Positions 1-10,659 of a stretch of DNA of 64,000 bases are shown in pieces. The first letter of the stretch is position 1. Every line of letters starts with the position of its first letter. The position numbers and the translations under genes are program-made. The notes under the pieces were generated by a model, which worked only from the letters and a program-made list of their open reading frames with translations, was not told the DNA's origin and made no database searches. This DNA comes from Reticulitermes speratus (lineage: Eukaryota; Arthropoda; Insecta; Blattodea; Rhinotermitidae), in assembly GCA_021186555.1 (NCBI GenBank), contig JAJKFL010000003.1:30864908-30928907 (forward strand), in the 5' to 3' direction.

Positions 1-28
1 CTCAGTCCTCACAGGCAGATGCCGAGAT

Positions 29-169
29 AGTACAGAGCGTACCTTTAAACTTAGGTCTCAGCACAGCAGCTGTCGCGGCAGCTTTAACATGGAGGCAGGC
101 TTCGAATGCGATAAAGCTCCTGCGACAGCTGCCGTAATAAGACCAGAATTTAAAGATACGCTCTGTACT
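29..169. repeat. Foldback hairpin, two 58 bp arms
   Basis: Positions 29-86 and 112-169 are inverted copies of each other with roughly a dozen mismatches or small shifts, separated by about 25 bases. The outer part of each arm reads AGTACAGAGCGT and the inner part contains CAGCTGTCGC. No target-site duplication is obvious, since the left flank is close to the window edge. It is most likely a small foldback transposon (MITE). A hairpin RNA precursor is possible but nothing else supports it. Confidence 0.7.
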
Positions 170-1590
170 TTAGAGCAGGTCACGACCATTTCTTTCGAAT
201 TGAGCACTCACAATAATCCAGCCTATCAACGTTTTAAACCATAAGCGCTGCCCAGTGAGTGGATATAAGATATTCGACATGTCGGAGTCAGCGGTAGTCG
301 TTACAGAGGCAGGATTGAACGGACTGCAGTTAATTTAAACGTCGTATCAACTACATCGGTTCTATGGCGCCGGATAGTACAAAATCATGACTGCGATCGG
401 TGAACTTGAACGGACTGGGGAGGAAGCGGTCATAGTGAATTTCAAGTTAATATTCTGGTCTCGTGCTGCACGGGTTGAGAAAAGCCATAAAACCCTCACT
501 CAACATAGTCGATTTACCGGCTGATATTCGAAACGGGCACTTGTACTTGAGCCAACTTCCTCGATCCGGTAGAAATATCCAGGAACAGTGACAAGGAACA
601 ACTCTAACAACAGGCTGCCAGTGTACAATCGCCAAAAGAATATTCACCTATAAAAACTAGGAAAAGTTGACGTTGACCTTCTGAACACTGCAGCATCGTG
701 AAAGCCTCCACTCGGTACGTTACACTTACGTATCGACACTACTTCATACAGCCGCACATATGGTGCTGCATGTACATAAAGTCGTTCCAGTCAAAACATG
801 GCAAAGTTTAATTGTGGAGGGTTCCCAACAAAGGACCAACTTAATAAAATACGCGAATGGTGATATGCTTGCAGATTTGCATAATACTTTGAATGGGTGC
901 AAGGAATCTTGTTAGATATTAAATACAGGTCCTGCCAGAGGTTAAAATGTGCGGCAAAATCATATAGGCCTAGAGAAGCCTACAGCTGAGCCATTAACAT
1001 ATCCTATTCCTTTGGTACCGATAGTTAAAGAGGTATAAATAACAAGAAACTGATCAATTTCCGGCAAAACTTACCCAAGCAGGAGGTACAGTACTTCGAA
1101 GTTTACAAGACGACAAAACTGTACGCTGCGTCTTAAATAAATTACACAAATAAATAAAAATAAAGGATTTAAAATTACAGTCTCTTCCTTACGTTCGAAG
1201 ATCGGAAACGGGAAGACAAGCGACTTTGGACGGGAAGCAAGGATTTCCAGAATTTAATCTGCTCTTAACTTGTTCGTGAAGATAATTCTGATTTCTCACT
1301 GTCGATTCAAAATATCTTAGCTTTCGATCTGATTTCTTTTTTTTAATTTTATGTTTATCCTTCCGATGTGTTATAGATATACAGATGTAGATGAATATCA
1401 TACGAATCCTTCATAAATAATAAGCGATTGTTTTTAACATTGTAACATTTTAAATATGCTAATCCACATTTTAACTATTAAGAAAAAATTTCTGACATTG
1501 CGTCATGTATTGGTTTAATTGCAAAATCTGTATTCCAGTTATTAATACCATCTAATATAGCAAACTTGTACACAATGCTCTTATGAATTT
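170..1590. other. No gene seen
   Basis: Unique-looking, AT-rich sequence. The open frames at 447-647 and 1189-1401 (minus) are short and have no recognisable motif. An A-rich, T-poor stretch lies near 1136-1172. Confidence 0.6.
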
Positions 1591-1598
1591 TAAATTAA

Positions 1599-1638
1599 TG
1601 GCCTGAAGATGACGGAAATAGGTCGAAACAAGTTGCCA
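1599..1638 (+). ncRNA. Hammerhead-ribozyme-like fold
   Basis: The core box CTGAAGA is at 1603-1609 and GAAA at 1625-1628. Helix I pairs 1599-1602 with 1635-1638. Helix II pairs 1611-1613 with 1622-1624 around an 8-base loop. Helix III would be 1628-1629 with 1632-1633 over a two-base apex. The predicted cleavage nucleotide is T1634, which satisfies the 'not G' rule. Deviations from a canonical hammerhead are the unpaired T1610 after the CTGANGA box and the very short helix III. Minimal hammerheads with short helix III are known in retroelements. The arrangement is visible in the sequence, but self-cleavage is inference. The surrounding 1590-1720 looks repeat-derived. Confidence 0.4.
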
Positions 1639-1720
1639 CCATAACGTATATAACATACATCAGTTGTGTTTGACGGTATTCAGATCCTGCTTTGTTAGAT
1701 CTGATTAACTGTCTCTATAT

Positions 1721-2296
1721 TAAGAATTCGCCCTGCATTCTGGTGACGAAACAAAAAAACATATCACTTAAGTGCCCTCTGAGTTCAGACTACACCAGCC
1801 TCATTATTAGTGTTTCTGAGCTTTCCTTCATAGCACTTATAATTCTTTCCTAGTAAAGTCACATTTTCATCACAGGCCTCAAGCTGGTGTGCCCTACTGA
1901 ATTCCAACCCAATGGCTGTAGAACATGACCTTGATGTGTGCGGTTCTACATAAAAAATTCAGACAAATTTCTGCCTAAAATGAATTTACAACAGGTTTCA
2001 CGTAAACATACATTAATTAGCCTGACCAGATATGTAGGTACCAAAGTCAATTATGGTAACGTACAATACTTCGCCCCATGCCTTGGGTTTCTTCAGCTTA
2101 CCAACAGCTACGTACAAATACTAACCAACTAGACTTCCAATTTTTCTCCAGTAACTCATATCATCTGTAAGTTGTCCACACTTGAGGTCGGCGAAAATTT
2201 ATTTCTCCTTTTCTAAACCTCTTGCTTTGCGGGGTTATCTAATTCTAGGCTTCACAATCAAGTCTCCCTACTACTTCATTCTCGCACTCATTTTCC
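1721..2296. other. No gene seen
   Basis: No family, tRNA-like head or long open frame recognised. The frame at 1938-2132 has no recognisable motif. Confidence 0.55.
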
Positions 2297-2560
2297 TGAC
2301 GCAGCCAGGATAGCGTAGTAGACACAGTGACTAGGCTATGGGCTGGGAGATCCGGTATTCGATTCTTTTCTCCAAGACGTCCAAACCAACTCTGAGGCTC
2401 ACCAATGCTATTCAATGCGTACCGCGGGCTCCTTCCCGGAAGTAAAGCAGCAGGGATGTCAGGTTGGTCACTTACCTCCACCTAGCCCCGAGGTCAGCAA
2501 CGAGTGGAGATTCACCTCTACTCCCCCTGCGCTTTCACAGTGCGCCAGGGAAAATTTTAG
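2297..2560 (+). mobile_element. SINE-B copy 1 (tRNA-derived, worn)
   Basis: A tRNA-like head at about 2303-2370 (GGATAGCGTAGT as a box A relic, GGTATTCGATTC as box B) is followed by a body. Read on the opposite strand, that body matches the other SINE-B copies: the GGGGGAGTAGAGGT block, a CTCGG...CTAG block and a TTCCGGGAAG-type block. SINEs of this kind are transcribed by RNA polymerase III and mobilised by LINE proteins. It is the only copy here whose head lies on the plus strand. Confidence 0.6.
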
Positions 2561-2746
2561 CTTCTCCCATTTTCCTGAGAATGTTGCCATTGCTAACCAC
2601 AGGGACTGACATAAATTGTCTTGAACGTCAGTACGAAGGAGAATGTAACTTCCTCTTCTACAAGTGCCCTCACAATGAAGGTCGGAAATTCGCTTGCCTT
2701 GATTCTAATTTACACTCCAGCCTGGAACCACTTACGATTCATAAAA

Positions 2747-2885
2747 GGTAAAGTTGTCCCTGTCCACGCCATGAAGGCGTATAGTGGGAGCAAAGGTATA
2801 GCTCCACTCATTCTTCACCTGGGCACTAGAAGGAGGTGAGTGGTCAACTTCACGCACCGGTCGCTTTATCCCCGGGAAAGAATCC
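2747..2885 (-). mobile_element. SINE-B copy 2 (head missing)
   Basis: Starts GTAAAGTTGTCCCTGT and continues through the family blocks CCATGAAGGC, AGGTATAGCTCCACTC, a cactag-gaggtgagtggtc block and CCCCGGGAAAGA. The tRNA-like head, expected to the right, is not recognisable, so the copy is 5'-truncated. Head-to-head placement with copy 1 (2297-2560) makes a loose inverted pair. Confidence 0.65.
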
Positions 2886-3189
2886 ATTGAATTGGTTCGA
2901 TAGAATAGTGCCATAATTCTGTTTGGTGTTACGAACGCACCACGAGACATCTTCCATCGCATCTACTGACGCCGGCAGCCTTACAAAATCAAAGACGTTC
3001 ATGCTTACGCATGCAGTCGGAGCACTACCCATGCTCCGTATTGACGCAAGTAGGTTCCAGCAGTAGTAGTGACGTCTTTCTGTGTCCTTGGCGTCTGTGA
3101 TGGTAACACAGCATATTTTCAGCTGTTTGTCTCAGTCATTTAAATCCAGTGTCCCAATGAACTGCCAATACAACTTTTGTCCTCTTTCC
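2886..3189. other. No gene seen
   Basis: No repeat family or coding motif recognised. Confidence 0.5.
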
Positions 3190-3360
3190 TAACTACACGC
3201 AAAAGAGGCCTTCTGGAGAAACAGAAGTCGCTCAGCTACTCATGGAATTCCTCGACTTTCTGTGCAACCATGCGTTTCACTGCAGTGTTCATAACATCCT
3301 GCAACTGGCCCTCAACTTGAGAGTCTTCTGTACTCACAGATTCATACGAGAATATGCCTC
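3190..3360 (+). repeat. R1 repeat fragment
   Basis: Weakly matches the start of the R1 copy at 33575: a CTTCTGGAGAAACAGAAGTC block, then CTCAGCTACT, then a string ending in a CCTCAACTTGAG block. In translation it recalls the LLEKL..AQLV..F motif common in arthropod repetitive frames. It is heavily eroded and the limits are approximate. Confidence 0.4.
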
Positions 3361-3414
3361 GTGTATAATTTCGTAACTAAAGAAATTGCACTGGCTGTCA
3401 TTTTTTCAGAGGAA

Positions 3415-3700
3415 TTCATAGCCTAGCGATTATCACCTGTTTTCACCGCTGAAGCAAAATCTTGGCGGCCACAATTTCAAGATGTTCACGAGGAAGAAAC
3501 AGTTGTAACATGACGGCTGTTAACATCGGACACGGGCTTCTATCGACAGGGAATATAAAACATCGTCACACAATACGATAAATGCCTCATTGTGACTGGC
3601 AGAATGTGGAAAAGCAGTGAGATAGCAGTAAAATCAAATCACAACTGTTCGTATTAGAACTGTAAATAAATAACCCAAAATATATGCAATGTTAACTTAT
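3415..3700 (+). repeat. R2 repeat copy 1
   Basis: Collinear with 32880-33190 over most of its length. Shared blocks include GAGCGATTATCA or its near match, GCAAAATCTT.GCGGCCAC, CTATCGACAGGGAATA, TGGAAAAG.AGTG.GATAGCAGTA and CTTATTTTCTG. The element type is not recognised. Copy 3 (60350-60530) lies in the opposite orientation. Confidence 0.65.
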
Positions 3701-5145
3701 TTTCTGATCTTCTCCCGTAATTCTGTTTCCCACTGAGAAGTTACTCCCTGGACTGTCAACATAGTAACCAAAAATGAATGTTTCTACATAAACCGTATTT
3801 AAACTAATTACCATTAATTAGCCAGTATGTGATTGACATAAACCAGGCCTACTTCCTACCAATTAGTATTTTATTTGTTTCTCGGTAAATCGGAGAGGTA
3901 CATTTAGGTGTTATAGGAACACGGCAACTGTGGAAGAAACAAGAAGGTATCCGTCAAGAACAGAGTGCCACATTAAAAAGCAACTGGGCTGTATTTTACA
4001 TGAATTACATAACACGACGTTTCCTATTATGTACATGTCATCGGGCGGGACCTGCATGACGCATGTAATGACGAGAACTGCATACTACATTTTGGTCGCA
4101 AAACCTCAAGGGAGGAGACTATTTTGGTTGCCTAGACGCAGATGGGAAGACAACACTGAATTAATTCATATAGAATTACTTCAGTGTCGTCCTCTTAATG
4201 AAACAGGGCGTGACGGTGCGGTCTAGAATAACTGGTTCGCAATAGGGTAACGGTCGACTGTCTGTAGATACGTTCACAAATCCTTGACCGCTCTAAAACC
4301 TGGGAAATTTCTACACCAGCTGAACTAATATATCAGCTTCTCAAGAAGAACTCTGCTCCAAAGGGTCAAGACAAAGAGTCAAGATTTTCAAAGGCTGAAG
4401 ATTTCTAAACGAGATACAAATCGTGGTTTAACGCTATCTAAATGTCAACACACCTCTTTTATAATCGGCCAAATTACAGGTTATTTTGGTTATGGGTTTA
4501 AACAACATTTAAGATTTTTCGTCGCTGTATTAAGCGCTGTGACTTCTGTTTATCACGTAGTTAAGATGTCACAAGATGTACTGTTGGACACATTTCCTCC
4601 CACTCTTAAACGCCGCTTATCATAAAACTAAATTTCAATCTATGCTTCTCCTACCGTAAATAAACGATACAAAAATGTAAACTTCAACATGACAGCTGTA
4701 CAATAGACGCCTACCTTCCTACTCTAAAAAGAAAAAGTAGGCTTATGAGATCACCACGCTGTGTCCTCCCTATTTCAAAGTCTGAATCACGTGGCCGATT
4801 TTCACGAAAGGCCGTACACACTATGCGCTATGCAGGGCCGTACATTATATGTTAACCCTTTAGAGCCTTGTGGTTACTATATGCACCAGCAGTTTTAACA
4901 TTAAAAAGTTCTACAGTCTGCTCGCACAGACTATGTGTTTTGTCTGTTTCTCAGAACAAACACAACTGTTTGGTTTCTGCAGCCGAGACGGAATGTGTTT
5001 ACTGTGCGGTACGAACTGAATCTTTAAACCTAATTCACGTTATCCTTTGTCATTAAAAGTGTAACACTTGCACAGCTGCGCGATTTATAATTTAAAACCT
5101 TAAAGATTAACGAAAAAAGAGAGAGATAGAAGAGATATTTTATAT
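3701..5145. other. No gene seen
   Basis: AT-rich sequence without a recognisable family. The frame at 3930-4226 (98 codons) and the one at 4868-5056 have no recognisable motif. No splice-flanked exon is convincing. Confidence 0.55.
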
Positions 5146-5457
5146 GGGGGGGGGGGGGGGGAGAAAGCATCACTTGTTAGAAGGTTCCGAGGCATCGCCC
5201 GCTCTTCCTTCTAGTACGAGTAGTAAGAAAATGAAAATATATGAAGAGGACGTTAGAATGGTGAAAGTAGTTAAATTATATTCCCAAATTATGCGCTTTA
5301 GCATTAATGAGAAATTAAAATTTCACGGCCCTTATTTCAAACTAGTACTGTCACCCTTCTAACGTCTTCTTCGTACATTTTAATTTCCATACTACTACCA
5401 GAAGGACGAGCGGGGGAGGCCTGGGAATCTTCTAACTAGTGATGCTCCCCCCCCCCC
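5146..5457. mobile_element. F2 foldback element with G-run/C-run ends
   Basis: Left arm 5146-5271 and right arm 5342-5457 are inverted copies around a spacer of about 70 bases. The left end is a run of 16 G and the right end a run of 11 C, followed inwards by matching blocks (GCATCACTTGTTAGAAG against its complement, and GACGTTAGAA.GGTGA). An intact transposase is absent, so this would be a non-autonomous foldback/MITE. No clear target-site duplication is seen. The homopolymer termini may be part of the element or may have expanded from short G/C-rich ends. Confidence 0.75.
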
Positions 5458-6035
5458 ACCACATACAAGCGTCTCTCAGTACTCCCTTGGTCGTCACTTT
5501 CTTTTTTGTCACTAAAGGGCTAATCGTGTCGCCACAGATACGAACGGCGCATGTAACAGTAATGACGAATCGCTTAATTCAGGGTATAAACAGTTTTAAT
5601 TTGAACTACGAGCCAGCCCACCGATTAGGACCGTGACAGATTTTCGCCATCACGGTGTGAAGATGACCCCGTCGGATCGGTCTGCAACTTCTGTAATCAG
5701 CCCACCAGCCAAACATCGTGCCACCTAACGGCGCTACATACGAAATGTACACCAATCATTAACAGTCATACATACAATCCAAAATAATAGCTAAACATTT
5801 CTTTTGGTGATCAGCTTGCTCGTTGCTAGACACGAAACATTCTATGGTTCAATCGTGGCTGAGATGTAATTTTCAAACAAGCAAAAACAGTTATAAATAA
5901 AAATAATTACTCTCGGAAACAGTAGGAGTCATGGCGTCCCGGGGCCAGATTCTGTGAGCACTGGGTTCAACCTTTTGTTGTACTCCAGGTTTACAGTGAG
6001 GCTTCGTATTGTGATAAGTGCTACAGCTTCTCCTC
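5458..6035. other. No gene; one worn hammerhead-like string
   Basis: At 5657-5693 the string GTGAAGATGACC...GGTC..GCAAC resembles the 1603-1629 module but lacks the first core C and the GAAA box. Otherwise nothing recognised. Confidence 0.45.
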
Positions 6036-6312
6036 TCAGTCTTTCTTTCTTCTTCTGACCTCCTCTACCTACTCGTTGTAGGTGTAGAGAGTTACTGTTG
6101 CACCTAATCACACTCAGTGACACACACATACACACACACAAGGTAGGACTCCTCTGGATGAGGGATCAGCCCATCGCAGAGACCTATACCTGACAACACA
6201 TAACACTCACAAAAGACAGACATCCATGTCCCCGGCAGGATTCGAACTCGCAATCCCAGCAGGCGACCGGCCGTAGAACTACGCCTTAGAGGCGTGCCAC
6301 CGGAATCAGCCT
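6036..6312 (-). mobile_element. SINE-A copy 1, (GAAA)n-tail type
   Basis: On the minus strand it has a tRNA-like head at about 6225-6312 with box B AGTTCGAATCC, then the family body (ATGGATGTCTGTCTTTTGTG and GAGGAGTCCTACC blocks), and a tail that includes a GTGTGTGTGT stretch and ends near 6036-6055 in GAAAGAAAG. The tail matches copies at 28883 and 42453 and differs from the AGGCCTAGG...GTCGAGCCAT tail of other copies. Confidence 0.8.
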
Positions 6313-6887
6313 CCTCTCAGTCTACGCAGACAAATATCGGAGTACCACCGTAATAGACGTCATTACTGCTACGGATTTAACTAACTGCATTTTCGAAATG
6401 GTCACCTGGCTTATAAATAAAAATTATCATAAATCCTATCCAATTAAAATTAAGGAATTTATTTTAAGACAAAATTGCCGAAGTCCGCGCAATTACCTCA
6501 CAAATTCAAATTTTAAACTAGGTACAGTATTAATCAGATCAATTAAAATACTAGTCTAGCGCCAAATTCTAAGGCAAATAGGACAAAAAGAGATCATAAA
6601 CACACAGATTTAACCCGTGAGTGCGAAGATTGTCTGTATAAATTAACATATTTAGCTTCAGTTCAAAGAAAAAGCAACTGTTTGTAAGCCTATGGCATAA
6701 TATCTCCACTCAGTGTCAGTACACGCTAATTTGTGCAGAATTAAAATTACAGATGCAATGCTAATAGTATTATATGAATTTAACTTCAAATGTCAATGTT
6801 TTGTTTTGATACAATATTTGAAACAATAATCATTAGGTTTTCCCAATCATCCGGAGCAAGGAAAACTAACTCAATATCGGTTGTTTC
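6313..6887. other. No gene seen
   Basis: AT-rich; nothing recognised. Confidence 0.55.
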
Positions 6888-7062
6888 GAAGCTTCAAGTC
6901 TTCTGGGATGTTACGCCGTGTAGACTGGTAACTACCTAACACTGATAAAGATTCGAATCTTCTTGGATGTTACACCGTGCCGGCTGCTAAGTAAGTCTAT
7001 GCACACTCAAGAAGACTTAAAACACTCACCAACGCCATTGTGAGAACCTGAAACCTCGCATT
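6888..7062. mobile_element. F1 foldback repeat
   Basis: Contains AAGTCTTCTGGGATGTTACG at the left, a second similar block CTTCTTGGATGTTACACCGT in direct orientation, and CAAGAAGACTTAAAAC plus the family end GTGAGAACCTGAAACCTCGC at the right. The doubled left block suggests a rearranged or compound copy. Family members elsewhere are about 200 bp palindromes. Confidence 0.65.
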
Positions 7063-8984
7063 GTTTTGCTTTATTACCAGTCTGCTTATCGACGCTATAC
7101 TGCGTCAGACACCGACAGCGTCGTAGAATAAATCACGCAAAAATTGGTTTAAATCCACTGAAGGTGGCGACACAAATTCCGAAGGTAACTTTCATTTATT
7201 TTCTAACTACAGTGTTCCTAATTTATTAACGCTGGAGTTACACTTTGTAAATTACATAGAAGAGTAACAAATGATAAAATTGCTGATTGTCATTGCAACA
7301 CTCATGCATACTCTAGTTCTGTGAGCTAATCGAAAATTTTATGAAGCAAATCTCACACTGTAAGAGTTTGATTAAATTCACTTCTTTAATGAACAAATTT
7401 ACACGTTATAAAAACATTTCATTGGCCACCACTTGGCCATATCTAGGACAGATGATCACTGTTTAATCACAACCACCACCAGCAGCAGCAGCAGCAAGAA
7501 TATCTGCTACAAAAATTAGCGCGTCATCAACACCCACTCTTCTTGCAGCTACAATTTTCAATCAGCACAGGTACCTAGGCTTGCAAGCGCAGTAGACAGA
7601 TATTTGGGTTATTAGATGTTTCATTCCACAGTCGCTGTATTTTAGGTTTCTTCCTCTTTTTCAGTGACATAGTTCTTTAAAGCACAGTGGTTACTACTTG
7701 TACATTATGTTTCGACATTAAAAAACGTTTATTACCATTCTGCCCACAGAGTATATTTATGTATATTGTATGATTCTCAGAATGAACAGTAAACAGCAAG
7801 CAGCATTCACCGGTACTTTCGTAAAGGAACGCAATGTGCTAATTGTAAGGTAGAAACGGGATTTATAGAGTATAGGTATATATTGTTTAGACTAATTTCA
7901 GTGTCAACAGGGTTAATATTGCAGTGTAGACACTATTAGTGGAGTTTATTTATTCCTACATATACATAGACACAGACAAGCCATTAACACAAAGTCAGAC
8001 TCCGTATTTTTTTTCCTAAGACGTAGTAATTTTTGTCTATGGGAAAAAAAAGGCGTTCGACATTCGACTGTTCGAGATTTAAACGAGTCTTCAGGAATGG
8101 AACGAGTCACGGGAGCCGCCTGTGTTGTGCTGTAGGCTATAACCAGGACATCCGACTACGCCACTGATAGACGGAAAATGCGCGATATTATTAATTACGC
8201 TGCATATCTTGAGCCGAACAGTAATATCGCCATTACCCACAGCGGACAGTCCCCTTGACGCCGACATGACTGAACAGGTCTACAAAAAGTCGTCGTTTTC
8301 TGTACCGATGGAGGACACAGGGGCTGTGGAAGGAGGGGACATCTATCGATATTTATCGATACCTAAACCCCCGAACCTTGCCATATTTAACAGAAAAGAC
8401 ACAAAAAAAAATCTCTCGCAGACACATTCATACAAGATTCAAGAAACATATATCACATCATACGATGGTGATAGCAAGGGTCAATTTCGCACAGCATACT
8501 ATGTTACCTATACCAAGTGATCGACCTGTATGTTACGTACGTATACTGATGCCATATTCGTGTGCTGTTCAGTTGAAGCACTTGACATGATTAATCGCCT
8601 TGTTCTGGCATCAGCCAGCAGCCAGTATTATACATGTAGACATTTAGCAAGCAGTGGCGGCTCGATCTTTCTCGAACTCACTCATACACCCATTGGCACT
8701 AACACACGAAAGTCAACACCGTTAATACCAAAGACAAAACTCAGAGCCAGTTCCATCCATCTCCCACCTTCACGCCCTATCTCCTGCTATTCGTATTAAT
8801 ATTATCCCTTCTTTCTGACGTTCCAGGTGGCCGTTTTCCAAGAGATATTTCCAACAAAATTTTCCCCTCTCTCAGTCCACACGCCCCGCCCACTGTTGTC
8901 TTTTATATATAATTAACCTAACAACAGAGAAACGAATTTCCTCGTTATGCAATATCTAAAACTTCCCAGGTGTCCGTCATGTGA
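7063..8984. other. No gene defended; short CAG run
   Basis: A short AGCAGCAGCAGCAGCA run lies at about 7482-7497. An open frame at 8209-8520 (103 codons) contains a TATCGATA pair but has no known domain. Nothing else recognised. Confidence 0.5.
8344..8361. promoter_or_regulatory. Paired TATCGATA motifs
   Basis: The string TATCGATATTTATCGATA holds two overlapping-register copies of TATCGATA, the DRE core-promoter element of insects that is bound by DREF-type factors. Chance occurrence in AT-rich DNA is quite possible and no first exon is visible downstream. Confidence 0.2.
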
Positions 8985-9075
8985 CGGGCTAACATATCAT
9001 AAGTTCCTCCGAAAAGATGCTGTCAAGAAACTGCAAGGCGTCACATCTCAGAAGACTTTTCCTTGGCAGTCACCT
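8985..9075 (+). repeat. F1 half copy (right arm)
   Basis: CCTCCGAAAAGATGCTGTCA and then GGCGTCACATCTCAGAAGAC match the right arm of the complete F1 copies. The left arm is missing. Confidence 0.6.
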
Positions 9076-9225
9076 CATCTTGCATGAAAAGCGAAGTTTC
9101 CACATAAATACTTTGGGATTCGCAACTCCTGTCCTGCCCAGTAGCACAAAAAGGACTGAATAACGTACACACCATTTTTGTTCCCTAATGTGACGCTTCA
9201 ACTGTTCACTTATCAACACAGACTG

Positions 9226-9582
9226 AAGAAGTGACACAGAGCCGTTGACTGACTACCAATAAAGAAGTGACACAGCCGTTGACTGACTACCAATAAAGAA
9301 GTGACACAGAGCCGTTGATTGACTACCAATAAAGAAGTGACACAGAGCCGTTGACTGACTACCAATAAAGAAGTGACACAGAGCCGTTGACTGACTACCA
9401 ATAAAGAAATGACACAGAGCCGTTGACTGACTACCAATAAAGAAGTGATACAGAGCCGTTGACTGACTACCAATAAAGAAGTGACACAGAGCCGTTGACT
9501 GACTACCAATAAAGAAGTGATACAGAGCCGTTGACTGACTACCAATAAAGAAGTGACACAGAGCCGTTGACTGACTACCAAT
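9226..9582. repeat. 36 bp minisatellite, about 10 copies
   Basis: About ten head-to-tail copies of a 36-base unit containing GACACAGAGCCGTTGACTGA. Variants are few: GACACA/GATACA, one AAATGAC, one GATTGAC, and one copy lacking GA (near 9271), which shifts the frame. Since 36 is a multiple of three, long open frames appear on the minus strand (9213-9581 and 9253-9600). They are a by-product of the repeat and not evidence of a gene. Near-identity of units implies recent expansion or homogenisation. Confidence 0.95.
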
Positions 9583-9688
9583 ACTCACTCCTGATACCAC
9601 GTAAACTACACGTCTGTTCTAAATCAGTTCGCTATTTTAACTGCGTTTGCCCTCTTAGACCGAACCAAGCATTAATTTCATATATCAG

Positions 9689-9890
9689 AGTGCTGCCATC
9701 TGGTTGTACCATGTTGTGTTGTATGGACGATGCATCTGTTTCTTCAGCTCGTACCCCACAGAGAACACACTCGATGCTCTTCGGCCTCAGCGCGTACCTC
9801 ACAGAGAACACAGCCCGATAACAATGCTTGTCATGACAACCAGGGTGTAAAATTGCGTACCTCACACAGAACAAGCAGCCCGGCAAAAGT
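9689..9890 (+). repeat. R4 repeat copy 1
   Basis: Shares GAGTGCTGCCA.CTGGTTGTAC, ATGTTGT and repeated CGCGTACCTCACAGAGAACA-type blocks with 57548-57720. Within it the 'tcagc.cgtacc.cacagagaacac' segment occurs two to three times in tandem. Function unknown. Confidence 0.6.
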
Positions 9891-9892
9891 AT

Positions 9893-9943
9893 TATTATTG
9901 TTATTATTATTATTATTATTTGTAGTAGTAGTAGTAGTAGTAG
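9893..9943. repeat. (TTA)n then (GTA)n microsatellites
   Basis: A run of TTA/ATT triplets at about 9893-9920 passes directly into GTA triplets to about 9943. Confidence 0.9.
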
Positions 9944-10064
9944 CAAAATTCAACTGGACTTCGTCCAGTGTCCAACTTGGAAACCACCTCGCCCGTTTTA
10001 TATGCGAACGGATGCGGAGCCAGTGTCCAAAATATCGTCTTGTTAGAATGTTGTGTTTTAATCA

Positions 10065-10192
10065 ATGGAAGAAGTCCAATAGCATTACATGTACCGTAAA
10101 TTGTAACCACAGAACAGCTGGAACCTTATATACCCTAGAAACATGGTTTGTTGCAGGTATATAATTTCAAATACCCTGCATAAGTTAATAAC
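10065..10192 (+). repeat. R5 repeat, uninterrupted copy
   Basis: ATTGTAACCACAGAACAGCT, TATACCCTAGAAACATG and GCAGGTATATAATTTCAAAT match the repeat split by the hAT element at 38754-39178. This copy provides the empty site for that insertion. It is followed by (AAT)n, as repeats with simple tails often are. Confidence 0.6.
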
Positions 10193-10220
10193 AAATAATA
10201 ATAATAATAATAATAATAAT
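10193..10220. repeat. (AAT)n microsatellite
   Basis: Uninterrupted AAT triplets following the R5 repeat. Confidence 0.9.
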
Positions 10221-10659
10221 TTGTCATTCAACTTCAGAACCCGAAGTGAATTAAAACTGACGTTTCGTATTAAATTTCATCCTCTACAAATCTGGCGTCT
10301 GTACGCTGTCTGGTACGCTTCCTTCAACACCACCGCTTGTCTTCAGTTCTTAAGTGCATTCTCAGCCAAGACTGGAGAATAAACATTTTTAATGGTCATC
10401 TAAACTACTACTAGCACTAGTACTATTCCTGCTGCTGCTGCAGCTGCTGCTAATACTACGGATTTGAATTATTCATAACTTTCCATTTGCATCCAGCTTT
10501 TCCAACAGAGATGTTTCAGAAGCCGCGGTTTTACTCTTTGCACACAAGAGAAACATCGGTGGCTTCCACCACAACAAGAAATTCGCAAGACTATCGCATC
10601 GGCATTAATGCTATGGTCGTTATCGTTATGGAATTCAACTGTAAGTAATGTATTTTTGG
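10221..10659. other. No gene; short CTG run
   Basis: CTGCTGCTG..GCTGCTGCT lies at about 10430-10452. Nothing else recognised. Confidence 0.55.

Noticed and set aside
9226-9582. CRISPR-like array
   Set aside because: Units are contiguous without spacers, and the context is eukaryotic.
9213-9600. Two long minus-strand frames with repeated VVSQRLC or GSQSTAL units
   Set aside because: They are frames of the 36 bp minisatellite. Any frame without a stop in one unit stays open.
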